Shown: piece after piece, positions 34,580-45,488 of the stretch
How positions within the stretch are numbered: the stretch's first letter is position 1
How the letters are laid out: every line of letters begins with the position of its first letter
NCBI GenBank assembly: GCA_019055375.1
Contig: JAHQIW010003786.1
Span: forward strand, 1 to 64,000
Length of the DNA: 64,000 nucleotides
Direction: 5' to 3'
From: Parelaphostrongylus tenuis
Taxonomy: Eukaryota; Nematoda; Chromadorea; Rhabditida; Metastrongylidae
Program-made: the position numbers and the translations under genes
The notes under the pieces: generated by a model
Database searches by the model: none
Seen by the model: the letters and a program-made list of their open reading frames with translations, nothing else
What the model was told of the DNA's origin: nothing

Positions 34580-34870
34580 GTGACATTTTTCACAAGAGGT
34601 TCTGCGAAGGTGAAGAAACTGTGAGCTATGTGACTGTTGCAAAGTGGTACATACGATTTCATTTACCCAATATTGGTTTGTCAGAAACCCACGCTGTCTC
34701 AGCAAGGAAATGCCAAACTTCATACCACAAGGAACACCAAGAAAAGTTTGAGGAATTGGAGGAAGCCGAAATTTCTGTTGTACCACCCTACAGTCTAGAT
34801 GCTGCGCGTCGTCCGATTATGGTCTCTCTTTTGCTCAATAGTTTTGATTCAAAGCTCCAGGAATAGGGAT
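34580..34870 (+). mobile_element. internally deleted mariner relic
   Basis: The open frame at 34621-34866 begins TVAKWYIRFHLPNIGLSE, resembling the end of the mariner helix-turn-helix region (T...W...F..GN..L.D), and then passes directly to KFEELEEAEISVVPPYSLDA, resembling the third catalytic block (LEELGWE.L.HPPYSPDLAPSDY). The stretch between, with the first two aspartates, is missing, so this looks like a deletion derivative. The third-aspartate position (PYSPDLAP, here PYSLDAAR) keeps an Asp but the context is worn. Confidence 0.5.
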
Positions 34871-35311
34871 TTTGAGTAGGCCTGTAAATTTGCAGATAGC
34901 TGACTGAAGTTTCTGAATAATGGTTATTCATATCTTGGAAAATAATTGTTGTTACTTTCATTTTCAGTGGATGCTTGAAAACTCTTTCGTAAATCTCATA
35001 TTTGGTTGAGTAGATGCGCAACAATTTTTCTCTTCAAACTTGTGAAGAAGACAAAGTTGCAGAAACGCAAGTAATTGCAACTGTCTGTATTGTACCATCT
35101 ATACTGCATTCAATGAAAAGTGTCTTAACAGCTCGTTTGTGGTGAGTAAGAGCGAGTTGCTCGAATAATGCTGGAGCTAGTCAATAGTTAGTCTCGGTAT
35201 TCGCACGCAGAATTCTGATTAATCAGCACTCCTATGTTTTGCCAATTTATCTCAGTTACAGTAGAAATCGAGCAACAGAAGTGGTCGTCTTAAGCACTCC
35301 TCAGCTCAATT

Positions 35312-36174
35312 TCAATTTCCACTGACGATGACGACTGCCGAGAAGAAGTGCGATCCAAACGGCCTCGCTGCCAACATTCGAACCGCTCTGTTCACTACAC
35401 TTTGCCACATCGTTCTCGACCAATTCGCCATGATAATCTTAGTAGTCTGTAGAAACTTTTTCTCTCCAAAAAAATTTGCATGGAGAAGGGAATGCAAATC
35501 AAACCGAGAGGGTTCCTGATATTGTCAAGTGGGTGCCGGGGATAGCCGCTATAGCACTCGGGATGGCTGTATCGCATGGCATTGGCCCCGCAGCACCCAT
35601 CATTTTTGTGCATATTCGTGTCACCGTGTTGCTCACAATTATGCAGTTCTGCGGTTTCTTGTCATCAACTGCAAGAAAGTATAATTGCGACAATGACACG
35701 TTCTTATGTTGCATTTGAGAATAGAAAAAATCTAAAGACAGTTCTATGCATTAGTATTTCATAAATTTGCCATACTTTATAAACCGTCGCCTAACACTGG
35801 ATACTACAGAACTTTTAGGAAAAGATGTGAATGATTTTTTTTCAAAATATCATTTGTTTCAAGGCTTTCAGTTTTAGTATCATTATGGCAACTTTCTTAT
35901 ATTTCTATAACATAGTATTCTTCAAATTATTTGCTTTTCTGGAAAATAAAGCACATTTCGACATTTCTCAAAACTTGTTGTACTTTTGTCTGTGATCTTT
36001 GTAATGGATATCGAGTATTAAAAATTCACCTCTATCAGCCGCTAGATTGAGAATAACTGCCTGACATAGCATTGGGTCGTAAGATATGTTAAGAGTAAGT
36101 TAACCCAAAATGTTCGAGATGACAGCATCAGGTAGGAATGCACTTCGACCATTGCTTTCAAGAACGTCAAGGAC
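35312..36174 (-). pseudogene. secreted-family copy C, exons 3-5
   Basis: Minus strand. Exon 3 (36174 to about 36056) follows CAACAG and reads VLDVLESNGRSAFLPDAVIS, NILG, then TAA (36102-36100) in place of Gln, then LTLNISYDPMLCQAV. Exon 4 (35668-35505) follows TTTCTTGCAG and is fully open: DDKKPQNCIIVSNTVTRICT, KMMGAAGPMPCDTAIPS, and TISGTLS before GTTTGA, a weak donor. Exon 5 (35446-35312) follows CTACAG and is fully open: TTKIIMANWSRTMWQSVVNR, AVRMLAARPFGSHFFSA, SGN, stop. Exons 1-2 are not found; a SINE family 2 element lies where they would be. Exons 4 and 5 are the best preserved of the window. Six cysteines or fewer remain; function unknown. Confidence 0.65.
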
Positions 36175-36384
36175 CTGTTGTACAGCTTTATAAGCAACTG
36201 TAAAGGTTTAGCTCTTGTCATCGTATGAGCAAAAAACTTCCTATAAACCTCGAGATAAATATTTGATCTATACAAACATTTATAACTTACCTTATCTGAC
36301 TGTCGCTACTTTGATATCAGTAATCCTAACCACAATTCTTTTTTTTTGACCTCTAATTGCGATGCTATGATGTCACAGTAAACC

Positions 36385-36570
36385 CAATAATGTAGAGCGG
36401 TGTGCAAAAACACTTACGTTAGCCGGGATTCGAACTCAGATCTCACTCTTTCCTGAAGCGAGTGCTGAAGCGTTGCGCTACCGGAGCTTGTTTTGCACAC
36501 CTCTCTTTCTACGCTACAACGCGCTATTTGTCAACAGCCAACCGTGTACGGTCTGTGTGGGCAGTCACTA
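36385..36570 (-). repeat. SINE family 2 copy
   Basis: Minus strand: GCTCCGGTAGCGCAACGCTT, then a box B-like GAGTTCGAATCCCGGCTAAC. The non-tRNA body includes (plus strand) CTACGCTACAACGCGCTATT and GTCAACAGCCAACCGT, as at 18.4 and 54.8 kb. It lies upstream of secreted-family copy C. Confidence 0.6.
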
Positions 36571-36876
36571 ATCTACATTTAACACGTTAGCATCGAGGTT
36601 GAAATGGTGCGCGCCGCACCGCCGCGCCGCGTCGCCACATACGCGGCAGCAACAATGACGCTGTGGTAGTTTTCTAATGAAATATGGATATTTATCGTTA
36701 TCAAAGGAAATTCCATCCGCATCAAATTATCAGATATCAAAGAAGACACATCCATGAAGCTTCTTGCGGTACGAACAATGGCAATATTTCCTGCTAAAAC
36801 TTGGAATCGTGAGGGAAGAGGCAGATACTTAATATAAGACGATCTTACGAGCTGTTACTAAACATCGTTATGTTAT

Positions 36877-36878
<2 letters not shown>

Positions 36879-36965
<87 letters not shown>

Positions 36966-37005
36966 AGATAACATAACGATAGTTAGCAACAGCTTGAAAG
37001 ATCAT

Positions 37006-37089
<84 letters not shown>
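36879..37089. repeat. TA microsatellites flanking a short inverted duplication
   Basis: Two long (TA)n runs (36879-36964 and 37010-37089) surround ATAAGATAACATAACGATAG. A reverse copy of the surrounding unique sequence (GATCTTACGAGCTGTTACTAAACATCGTTATGTTATC at 36841-36877 against the inverse at 36966-37010) shows that the first run is the centre of a palindrome. Confidence 0.8.
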
Positions 37090-37092
<3 letters not shown>

Positions 37093-37391
37093 GATAAAGC
37101 TCTCGGCGTTGATCAATCCCTGAGGGATGCGCCATGCATTCGACTTCAATTTTTAACTTCGTTTGAGGTGTTGGAATGCACATCTGGCCTTTACAATGAC
37201 TCGCGGTGGCCTCCCGCTGAACCGAGTCAGTGCTGCTTATCCTCCCAGATAAGTCTGAGACCTGCCTGGTACCAATTTACGGACCGCGAAGGAATGGATG
37301 GCTTGGTGAGCCATGAGCGCGAGATCGAACCGTTAACCTCGTGTGCGGCGCAGAGCACCTCTAACCACTGCGCCACATGCGCTCTCTCTCT

Positions 37392-37395
<4 letters not shown>
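37090..37395 (-). repeat. SINE family 1 copy, well preserved
   Basis: Plus strand runs from AAAGGATAAAGCTCTCGGCG (tail) to CTAACCACTGCGCCACATGC and GCTCTCTCTCTCCC (head). On the minus strand the head gives box A TGGCGCAGTGGTTAGAGG and box B ACGGTTCGATCTC. Both sides are (TA)n. I used this copy as the reference for the family. The tail ends directly in the TA run. Confidence 0.8.
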
Positions 37396-37482
<87 letters not shown>

Positions 37483-37497
37483 GTATATATATATATC
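37396..37497. repeat. TA microsatellite between SINE and RTE
   Basis: An almost pure (TA)n run joins the head of the SINE at 37395 to the 3' end of the RTE copy at 37498. The RTE 3' end reads GACGACAGGTGATATATATA on the minus strand. Confidence 0.85.
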
Positions 37498-39497
37498 ACC
37501 TGTCGTCCCGTTGATCGTCGAGTGACTTGAGCGAAAACCAGCAACGCTTCCATTTTTCCCTATCGCGTGCAAGAGTAGCCCAGTGAGTCCTCCTCGCTCT
37601 AGGGATTTGCTGAGCATCATATCTTTCTCCTATAGCTTTCGTGAAGAAATCGGACCAACGAGTCGGTGGTCTTGCTGTAGAGAGCTTGATGTCCCGATAA
37701 ATCCAGTCGGTAAAGGCTCTCGTCCATCGATTGTGGTTGAAGCTCATCACGTGTCCGGTCCACCTTATTTTCGATATCCTGGAGTGTAAAACGGCCTCTC
37801 TGATTTTCAAACGCTGACGTAGGTCGAAACTTCGGATCCTTTCTCTCATTTGCGAGATACGGGATACTCCTAGCGTCGATCTCTCGAGTGCGCGTTCAAT
37901 AACGCCAAGTGATCTTTCATCCTGCTTACGTAGCGACCAGGTTTTTACTGCATAAGTTAGAGCAGTGATAATCGTCGAGTCGAAAAGGTAGGCACGGAGT
38001 CGGATGTTCTTTGTCCTCTTCATTAAATCTTCGATGCTCTAAAGGGTGCCCCAAGCCGTTCTTTCTTCCTGCACAACTGTGGAGCTAGGTCGTTCATCAC
38101 GTTAATTTCACGACCTAGATAGACGTAATTGGAGCATTCGGAGATTGTCGTTCCGTTGAGCGTGAATGAGGCATTCAAAGCCCATCCGTTCCTCATGAGC
38201 ATCGTTTTCGGTAGATTTAGTTGAAGACCTATCTTTCCACAGGCGTTATCAAAATCGGTCAGCGTTCGTTCCGCTTGACTTACGTTTGGTGTTACGAGAA
38301 CGACATCGTCAGCAAAGCGAAGATGGTTCAATTGTCGACAAGCAATTTTCACCCCATATCGTCCCATTCTAATGTTCGCATGACGTTTTGTAGGGTGGCA
38401 GTGAACAGTGTTGGAAAAATTGTATTGCCTTGTCGAACCCCTCTTCTTATGTCAATGGTGATGTTGTTGTAGAATGGAGATATTTTATTCGTGAAATCTT
38501 TATCAAGCTCACGAAGGATCATTTTGTATCGAGTAGGGACGCCCTGGTTATCCAGAGCCTCTATAACCTCTTCTGTTTCAACTGAATCAATGGCTTTCTA
38601 CAGATAGATGAAAGTGAGACAGAGTGGTTGCTTCATACTCTCGATAAACTTTGGTGAGTCTCGTAATCATGTGGATGTGGTCTATGGTACAACATCCTTT
38701 TCGAAACCCTGCTTGTTCGTATGGCTGACCTTCGCCCACTGTTCTACTAATCCTGTTTAGGATGACTCGAGTAAAGAGTTTATAGACAACGGACAGCAAT
38801 CAGATTGAGCGATAATTGCCTATGCCGTAAAGGTCTCCCTTTTTGAAAAACAGTACGGTCTTGCTGGTTTTCCATTAAAAAGGGACCTTTTATTCAGACA
38901 GGTAGCGAGTGAAGAGCCCAGCTAGGGTGTTGATGAGAACTGGCGTCAGGTTCTTATGGTGTTCTGGTCTAATCCTGTCTGGACCGGGTGTTGTTCTGTT
39001 CTTCACCGACGATATAGCATATCGAATTTCGGAAGGTAGGACCGGTGGAACGACGTATTCGTCCTCTTTCAATTTATATGGCGGTAAGTGGGCATGACTA
39101 GGAAAGAGATCCGAGTAGTATTGATGGATTATTTTCTCCATAGCCTTTCTGAAATCTGTAATTGTCCTGTCAGGTTATCGGAGTGCAGTCACCTTGGTCT
39201 TATAGTTGGCGAACCCTCGCTGGGCTTTGCAAATGCTCTTCACAGCTTCAGCAGCTTCTGCCATAACTGCTGCTCGTCTCTCTTTGAAGTTTTCTTGAAT
39301 CGCTTCTCTCAGCATTTCGCAAGTTCTGACGTGAGCTTTCGGTTGCCTGTAGCTCGTGCGATTCCACGTTGACGTATGAGCTCGAGTGTCTGCGGAGACA
39401 AGCGTCTCTTTGTGATATTATGACTCTCCGCTTTCATAGCACTAAAGTGAAGATGTTCAACGAGTTGATCATATTCTTCTTCGACGTTGTCGACAAG
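37498..39497 (-). mobile_element. RTE-type retrotransposon, 5'-truncated, with reverse transcriptase core
   Basis: Minus-strand frames from 5' to 3': 39497-39309 (linker; EEYDQLVEHLHFSAMKAES), 39141-38890 (KNRTTPGPDRIRPEHHKNLT, the start of the RT domain), 38799-38587 (RISRTVGEGQPYEQAGFRKG), 38367-38023 (HLRFADDVVLVTPNVSQAER, the FADD catalytic motif, then LPKTMLMRNGWALN) and 38023-37496 (ALTYAVKTWSLRKQDERSLG to SLDDQRDDR). Breaks of frame occur at 38023, about 38400-38580 and about 38850, so it cannot make a full protein. The 5' end stops in the linker near 39497, next to a short TA run at 39507. The 3' end abuts (TA)n. Confidence 0.85.
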
Positions 39498-40289
39498 TAC
39501 CTTTTCAGCATATATATATATATATATATTCATATTATGGTCATATTCATCTTTTATTAACTACAACAACAGCAACTCATCTTCATACCAATCCACAATT
39601 GAATTTTGACTGAACGAAAAGGAAATGAATGAACGAGCATAAAACTTCTTATGAGCCTAAGAAGAAGTGGCGACTCATGACACTAAGAGCACTAATCCTG
39701 TATTCTACGTATTTTTCCAGTTCATATCTTCCAAAACAGCTTTTTGTACCTTCTCCAGTTCCCATTTCCGCGATTCATCTCAACAAGATCATGCAGATGG
39801 CTTACGAAGTTCATCAACACATGAGAGACACGAGCCGCACCGTCCATTTGATGTCGGACTAGCTGCATGCGAAATATACATATTTCTTTTGTATTTATGC
39901 ATGTCTGCCTCAAGGTATGTTTTATACTGCTGTGGCAGTTGTTATCCATTCTATGCAAGATATCCTATATGTATAAAATTCCTGGCAGGCTATTGTAATG
40001 CCAATAATCAGAAGTATTGCACAGAAGTATGCCTAATAAATTCAAGAGTGAAGGTCATTAACAGCAGTTACATCTGGAACATCAGCTGAGTTGATCAAGC
40101 ACATCAACTGGGTAGGTCAAACACAGTGCTTGTAAAGATAAAACAAAACCTCAATCCATTGCATCATTAGTGTTGTGCAGCATCCTTACCATACTTCTTA
40201 CATCGATAAACGTTGTTGCTCTCATCCACAAAGATTTCACTCATGATGTAAGTTTACTTGTCGCTTTACTTCAGTTTGGCACTTTGTTT
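39498..40289. other. no recognised gene; short TA run
   Basis: A (TA)n run lies at 39507-39528. Overlapping plus-strand frames at 39629-39862 and 39667-40089 have no domain I can name. No repeat relation to the rest of the window. Confidence 0.3.
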
Positions 40290-41940
40290 GCCCTATCATG
40301 GTAATCCAACTTTTCGTGCAGTCGAGTCTAAAGTGTAAGAACAGCGAACCGGCGCGGAAAGCGTGCTCAGAGATAGCGACGAGGAGGATCTATATGAAGA
40401 TAGTGACGACAGCAGAGAAGACGATTTGGTCTTCGCAAATATTACTAGTGAAGGCAGCAACTCAGATGGTGAAGAGGAAAATACACCGTCCAATGCAAGA
40501 ACAGCCACTGGCTGTTCATGGAACGTAGTCTCGCTTACGAGGGAACTTTTTGATCGGGGTCATAGTGATGTTGAGAAATTGGCATTGCTCGAGCGTGAGA
40601 CTCCAGTGGAATTTTATGAAGGACGTTTGGGAATTAATTGTTAAGAAGACCAATGTACATATATGATCTTCAAAAAAAAGAGGGATGGAAAGGCACAACG
40701 ATTGAAGAGATGAAGATATTATTGGGCTTGTGCTCCAGAATGACCATTATACGATTGCCAAAGCTCTACGATTACTGGAGCAATAGCCGCATCTTTCGGG
40801 ATTCTCCATAGCTTCTCATCTTATGTCGAGAGATCGCTTCTTCGAGCATGCATGTAAGCAGCAATATGAGCCAGATATGAATGACAAGTTATGCAAAATA
40901 AGATCAATGTTGGAACTTATCAATAAGAAATGTGAGGACCTAGTCAAACCGTGGAGAGACGTGTGTATCGATGAGTCGATGGTGCCATTCAGAGGACGAA
41001 TTAAATTCTGCCGGCATGCACCTTGCAAAACAAATAGATATGGATTAGAGCTATTTAAACACTGCCGTGGAGGCGAGTACACCAACAAAGCGATGATAGT
41101 GTACATAGATGCTAGCACAAACCCGACACCGAACGAGCCACTTGTAGATTTTGTGATAAAGGATTTAACGGAGGATCTTCTGAATGAAAGAAGGCACCTT
41201 TTTGCCGTTAACTGGTACTGCAGTTTCGCATTACCAGAGAGTCTGCCGCAAAACAACACATACTTTACCGAAACATGCAGAAAAAGCAGGAATGGCTTAC
41301 CTAAGATGGTCATGGAAGGAAAACTACGCAAGGCGAGTGGAAAGCGATGGACAATCAAAATGGCGTTATGGTTCTGCTATCCAAGTACAGAAGAGACGTC
41401 ACACTGCTTTCAGCAACTTACGGCATTGGTAAAAATCCCTGCATGGACAAGTTTGAAGTCGTCGAGATGTACAATAGGAGAAAGCTGCTGGTAGACCAGG
41501 CTGCCCAGATAGCGCCATATCACCATTTCTCAGGAAGACAAATTAATGGTGAAAGCATTTCGCTCGTTTTAGCTTCATGATTTTTAATTTCGTCCTCGAG
41601 GTATGTACGTCTACTATCGCACTTTATCACGCACATACTCCTCAAGAATTTGTAGATATTGTACCGCCCTTACGTAGAAAATATTCAACTCAACATGTGC
41701 AAAGCTGCGACCTAAGTCATCTATTTAAAACGACCTAATCCTCCTACTCCGTATCTGGCCACGTTCTCAGAAAGACATTCTCCGGAAAGTGTAGGCGCTG
41801 CATCGAGTGCTATAGATACGCACTGAATAAAAATTTAGGTTGTAGTTATGCTTTAGATCATGCTAAAAAACACGATGTGCTGTCAGTGTAAAGGCCACTT
41901 TTGTTTGGAATGTTATAATGCTACTTATGAAATTATAATC
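40290..41940 (+). mobile_element. piggyBac-type transposase relic
   Basis: Plus strand, broken into several frames. An acidic N-terminus (40363 on: DSDEEDLYEDSDDSREDD), then at 40688-40805 WKGTTIEEMKILLGLCSRMT and LPKLYDYWSNSRIFRDSP, typical of piggyBac. The open frame 40823-41494 has MSRDRFFEHA, CIDESMVPFRGRI (first catalytic Asp), CKTNRYGLELFKHC and AVNWYCSFALPESL, where the second catalytic Asp expected before NWY is missing. After a frameshift NQNGVMVLLSKYRRDVTLLS and VVEMYNRRKLLVDQAAQIAP carry the last conserved block. A C-terminal Cys-rich tail follows (about 41785-41935; CRRCIECY, then MCCQCKGHFCLECYNA). piggyBac transposases cut at TTAA by a DDD mechanism. The frameshifts and lost Asp make this inactive. 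Terminal repeats were not identified. Confidence 0.8.
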
Positions 41941-42111
41941 TCAAATGTTGCAGACATAAATAGACTGTTTAACAAGTATTGTATTTTTATTGGGTCAAAT
42001 TATTTTACCATTGCTGAAATATGTTATATGTATATATGACATACGCATATGTGGCGCATATGTGTTTGCACATGCATGAAGTATATATAAAATATATATG
42101 TATATACATAA

Positions 42112-42352
42112 AAGGATAAAGGATAAAGCTCTCGGCGTTGATCAATCCCTTAGGGATGCGCCATGCATTCGACTTCAATTTCTAACTTCGTTTGAGGTGA
42201 TTGAATGCATATCTGGCCTTTACAATGACTCGCTGTGGCCTCCCGCTGAACCGAATCAGTGCTGCTTATCCTCCCAGACAAGTATGAGACCTATCTGGTA
42301 CCAATTTACCGACCCCGGAGGGATGAATGGCTTGGTGGGCCATGAGCGCGAG
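42112..42352 (-). repeat. SINE family 1 copy, head replaced by inverted duplicate
   Basis: The plus strand runs AAAGGATAAAGCTCTCGGCG to CATGAGCGCGAG as in the 37.1 kb copy, then turns back on itself at 42353 instead of continuing to box B and box A. TA-rich sequence flanks both ends. The copy therefore lacks its internal promoter. Confidence 0.8.
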
Positions 42353-42369
42353 ATGGCCCACCAAGCCAT
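42327..42369. repeat. perfect hairpin at the SINE break
   Basis: ATGGCTTGGTGGGCCAT at 42327-42343 and its exact inverse ATGGCCCACCAAGCCAT at 42353-42369, with a 9-base loop GAGCGCGAG. The left arm is normal SINE sequence; the right arm is an extra inverted copy joined to a TA repeat. Confidence 0.9.
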
Positions 42370-42479
42370 GTATATATATATATATATATGTATATACATA
42401 TATACGTACAAATATGTTTATGCATATATAAATGTTATATGTCTGTACGTTATGCGTATGTTGATTGTTGAATAAACAA

Positions 42480-43350
42480 GATCAACAGATCCACGCAATC
42501 CACAGGGATCCACACTTCTTGTTGGTCAGAGAGGATTTGAAATAACTAGGCATTGTTTCTACTAAAAGTACGTTCATAGAAATTTCTCTGACGACGAACT
42601 ACCTTTCCTAGCAATATACTTTACATACAATCAAAGTTTATTCCTAAGAAGATAGTAAAAAAAATTCATTGTGAAGTTGAAACAACGCATCGTGAGGGAG
42701 AAACGTCAATCCTCTCCTTCAGTATCATGTGGTAGTGCGGTTCTTTTGAGAATCGGGCTTACTGTCAAAGCGGCGTTATTCAGGTTATCGAATGAGTAAT
42801 AAAAAGTCAATAAATCTGGAAAAAATGCTTTTCCTTGTTGGAAGCGCTTTTTCCGTTGAAACATAAAAGATTCAATGAGCATTCTCTTTACTATGAAAAC
42901 TTTATAGGAGCCTTTTCTATAATATTTCTTTATTTTGCACCAAAATTATTATTTTGTGTCGATAGTTATCTTAAATTATAATTCCAAGAAATACCTTGTG
43001 AAGTTGATAAAAAACCAACTCACTGTAAAACGTGTCCTTTTTCGTTGTAGAACGGGCTATAGAAGTCTTTTCACAAAGCAAACATAATGGGAGATAGGAA
43101 AGCATGGGTAAAAAAGAAAGAAACGAAATTTTATAACAGCTGGAAATAGGTTGCCTTTCACACTAAGTGCATTTCCCGCTGAAAACTTGAAAGATCTTTC
43201 CATATATGGGCATTTCCTCAAAATATAAAATTTTTATCGACGTATCTTCTGTTATATTTCATCATTTCACCGCGATAATATTCTCTTAGTACCTCAGATT
43301 ATTAAACAAGCTATCATATTTCCAGTGTGCAAAGCGGGATAGTGCAGACT
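42480..43350. other. no recognisable feature
   Basis: AT-rich DNA without supported coding or repeat content. Confidence 0.3.
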
Positions 43351-43442
43351 CCGTCCCGTCGCGCCTCTGCGCCTCCCTCGAAATCTACCTTTGTCGCACG
43401 ACGTTGTGTGCGCCGAGGAGGCGCGGCGGCGCGACGGGGCGG
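43351..43442. repeat. GC-rich inverted repeat
   Basis: Arms 43351-43375 and 43418-43442 match as inverses at 22 of 25 positions (left starts CCGTCCCGTCGCGCC, right ends GGCGCGACGGGGCGG) around a 42-base centre. It stands out strongly from the AT-rich flanks. It may be the core of a small DNA element, a stable hairpin in a transcript, or a terminator-like structure; nothing decides this. Confidence 0.6.
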
Positions 43443-44639
43443 AGGGTATGTGATAGGCACTTACCAATCAGTACCATTGTGCCTGTGTGCGTGCACCTAG
43501 AGGAATCCTCTGCTGAATTTTTATCACCACCAAGATGTTTTTTTATACAGGACAATGATCTACTCGTCTCCCTCAGTGTGTTCATCCCCGCATGTGCTTC
43601 AAATGATATCAAGCAAATTATGTCTAATACTATACACTTCCCCTCTCCTCCGCTCGGACACATTACGAAAATTTCTAAGTTGCACAATGATCGCAAAGGA
43701 TTATGTACTAATCAATGGCGCAGAGTATTAGGTGGGAGCTCACTGCTACAAGAATCTAAAGGGCCACTTCTCTTTAGGCACCTCTCAATAGTGTAACTGC
43801 TTCCTTTTGTCACAAAGAGCGGCTTGAGAGGGATGTTATTCAGGTTTAAAAACATTACTCAGGGAAAATCCTATTTTAACAATTAACACAATTGGCCGGT
43901 GCTTCGTAGGAATTTGAAAAGCGTCAAGTTTACCGACTGCTTCATCCCCTCTTCTCTGACTCGCACATTTTTGGCCGTTCGGCACATGAATCTGATAGGT
44001 GCTTTTTGTGTGTGAAGGATAAGAAAGAAATTAGTAAACTATTATATTTCCTGTTTATTCGTTTATGGTACGATAATACATGTGACCACATTCTGAAACT
44101 CAATTTGGATGCTCAAGAATGAAAACCAGTTTTTTTTGTACCTCATTTTATATACTTTGACTGTCCATTTGAGATTTCCAAACAGTTGGTCTACTTTCTT
44201 TTGTGTGAAACAGGCAAGTGAATGGCCGTTTATACACTGGGAGTAGAATGAACAATGATGAGCAGTCAGAGTATAGAAAATTACGCTAGGAAACAAATGG
44301 AAACTTGAATTTATTTCTAAGCATTCAAACAAAGCTCTGAAAAAGTGATTGTAATACAAAATGTTATCGAAACCAAATTAGCAAAATTAAGTCAATCCAC
44401 TATCTTACCTCTTATCCTCTTTATGTGGTAACCCCTATCAAGAACATGTATCGAAGGGCTAAAAAAAGTACACAGGCGAAGAGTAGACAAAAGAGTCGCT
44501 AAAAATGGCACGAAAATAGTCATATCCAATGGCCACGAGGCACCAGCCATTCGGGTTACTTGAGAAAGTGAAATTAAGCCCCAAAGAAATAGTCTGCGCG
44601 TTAATTAGGTCTTCTTGAAGCTTACGTTTATATCAAACG
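43443..44639. other. unassigned, with overlapping frames
   Basis: Frames on both strands (43404-43796 plus, 43696-43385 minus) overlap the GC-rich inverted repeat and each other and show no domain. 43800-44600 shows nothing recognisable except possible worn upstream parts of the Penelope-like relic after about 44380. Confidence 0.3.
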
Positions 44640-45065
44640 CGAGTAGTAACGCTAATAAAAGGTGCCTAGAAAGAAGTGATGAAAGTTCTGTAACAGTTAT
44701 TGAACTTCCACCTGCCACTCTGCGCCATCAACTAGTCCACATTCTCTTCTACGATCTTTTGTGCAACTCAAAAAATCGTGTAATCTGCTTTAACGCAAAG
44801 ATAGAAAGTCCATGAGTTTACACTAGGTACATCCATAACATGTAAAGTATGTGAGGATGAATACATTGGGAAAACGGGAATACTTTTTTTCGCATAAAAG
44901 AGCTTTCATATAAAAATTGAAAAATCGACAAAAACACTCATCAATGCACACATATGGCACAAAGGCGAAACGAAATGATTTTCAAATGATTGCCACGACT
45001 CTGGCACAGGAACCACACATCAATGTGGAAAACTGCTGAAGCGTTTTGAATAAATGCTAAAAACT
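44640..45065 (+). mobile_element. Penelope-like element relic with GIY-YIG endonuclease trace
   Basis: Frames on the plus strand read ELPPATLRHQLVHILFYDLL (about 44700-44760), then ITCKVCEDEYIGKTG (about 44836-44880), RIKEL, IATTLAQEPH and finally EAF.INAKN (near 45060). In Penelope-like and related endonucleases the C-terminal part has the order LPP..L...LV, C..C...YIG.TGR.L..R..EH, then LEAFWI....P. The order and spacing fit. There are at least four stops or frame changes, so it is a dead 3' end. It occupies the place where exons 3-5 of secreted-family copy D would lie, on the opposite strand. Confidence 0.6.
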
Positions 45066-45488
45066 CGTGAATCAACTGTATTATTACGCAAGATGCGGTG
45101 TATATCCTACGTCTAATCTTTTGATGTGACCAAAGTGGTAGAAAAGACAGTGATTAATTTCCCGGCTCATTCAGACAATCTAATACAATGCACGTTCAGG
45201 TGTTGAAGAAGGCGAAGTCGCCGTGACGTGAGCCATCAAGCTGCGAACTACTTCTGCTGCTACTTCCACTATCCCTATTAATATCAACCTCCTATTGGCT
45301 TAGTAAGATGCCGTTAAGATTCACATGTATCAGACAGTAATTTGGAAGTGTTTTCAGCAAACTGTTTGAAGCATGCGAGTCGTGTTACTATTAGGAGCCT
45401 GGCAAACTCAGGAAATTGGAGCTCAGTTCTTTGTTTCCAAAATTTCTGAAAAGGAATAACATTTGGAGTCTAGGAGTTGCTAACTCAC

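Noticed and set aside
36868..37553. Long open frames of repeated Tyr-Ile through the TA runs on both strands
   Set aside because: They are translations of (TA)n microsatellite and SINE sequence.
43385..43796. Opposed open frames of 103 and 130 codons
   Set aside because: They overlap on opposite strands across a GC-rich inverted repeat, where stop codons are rare by composition.
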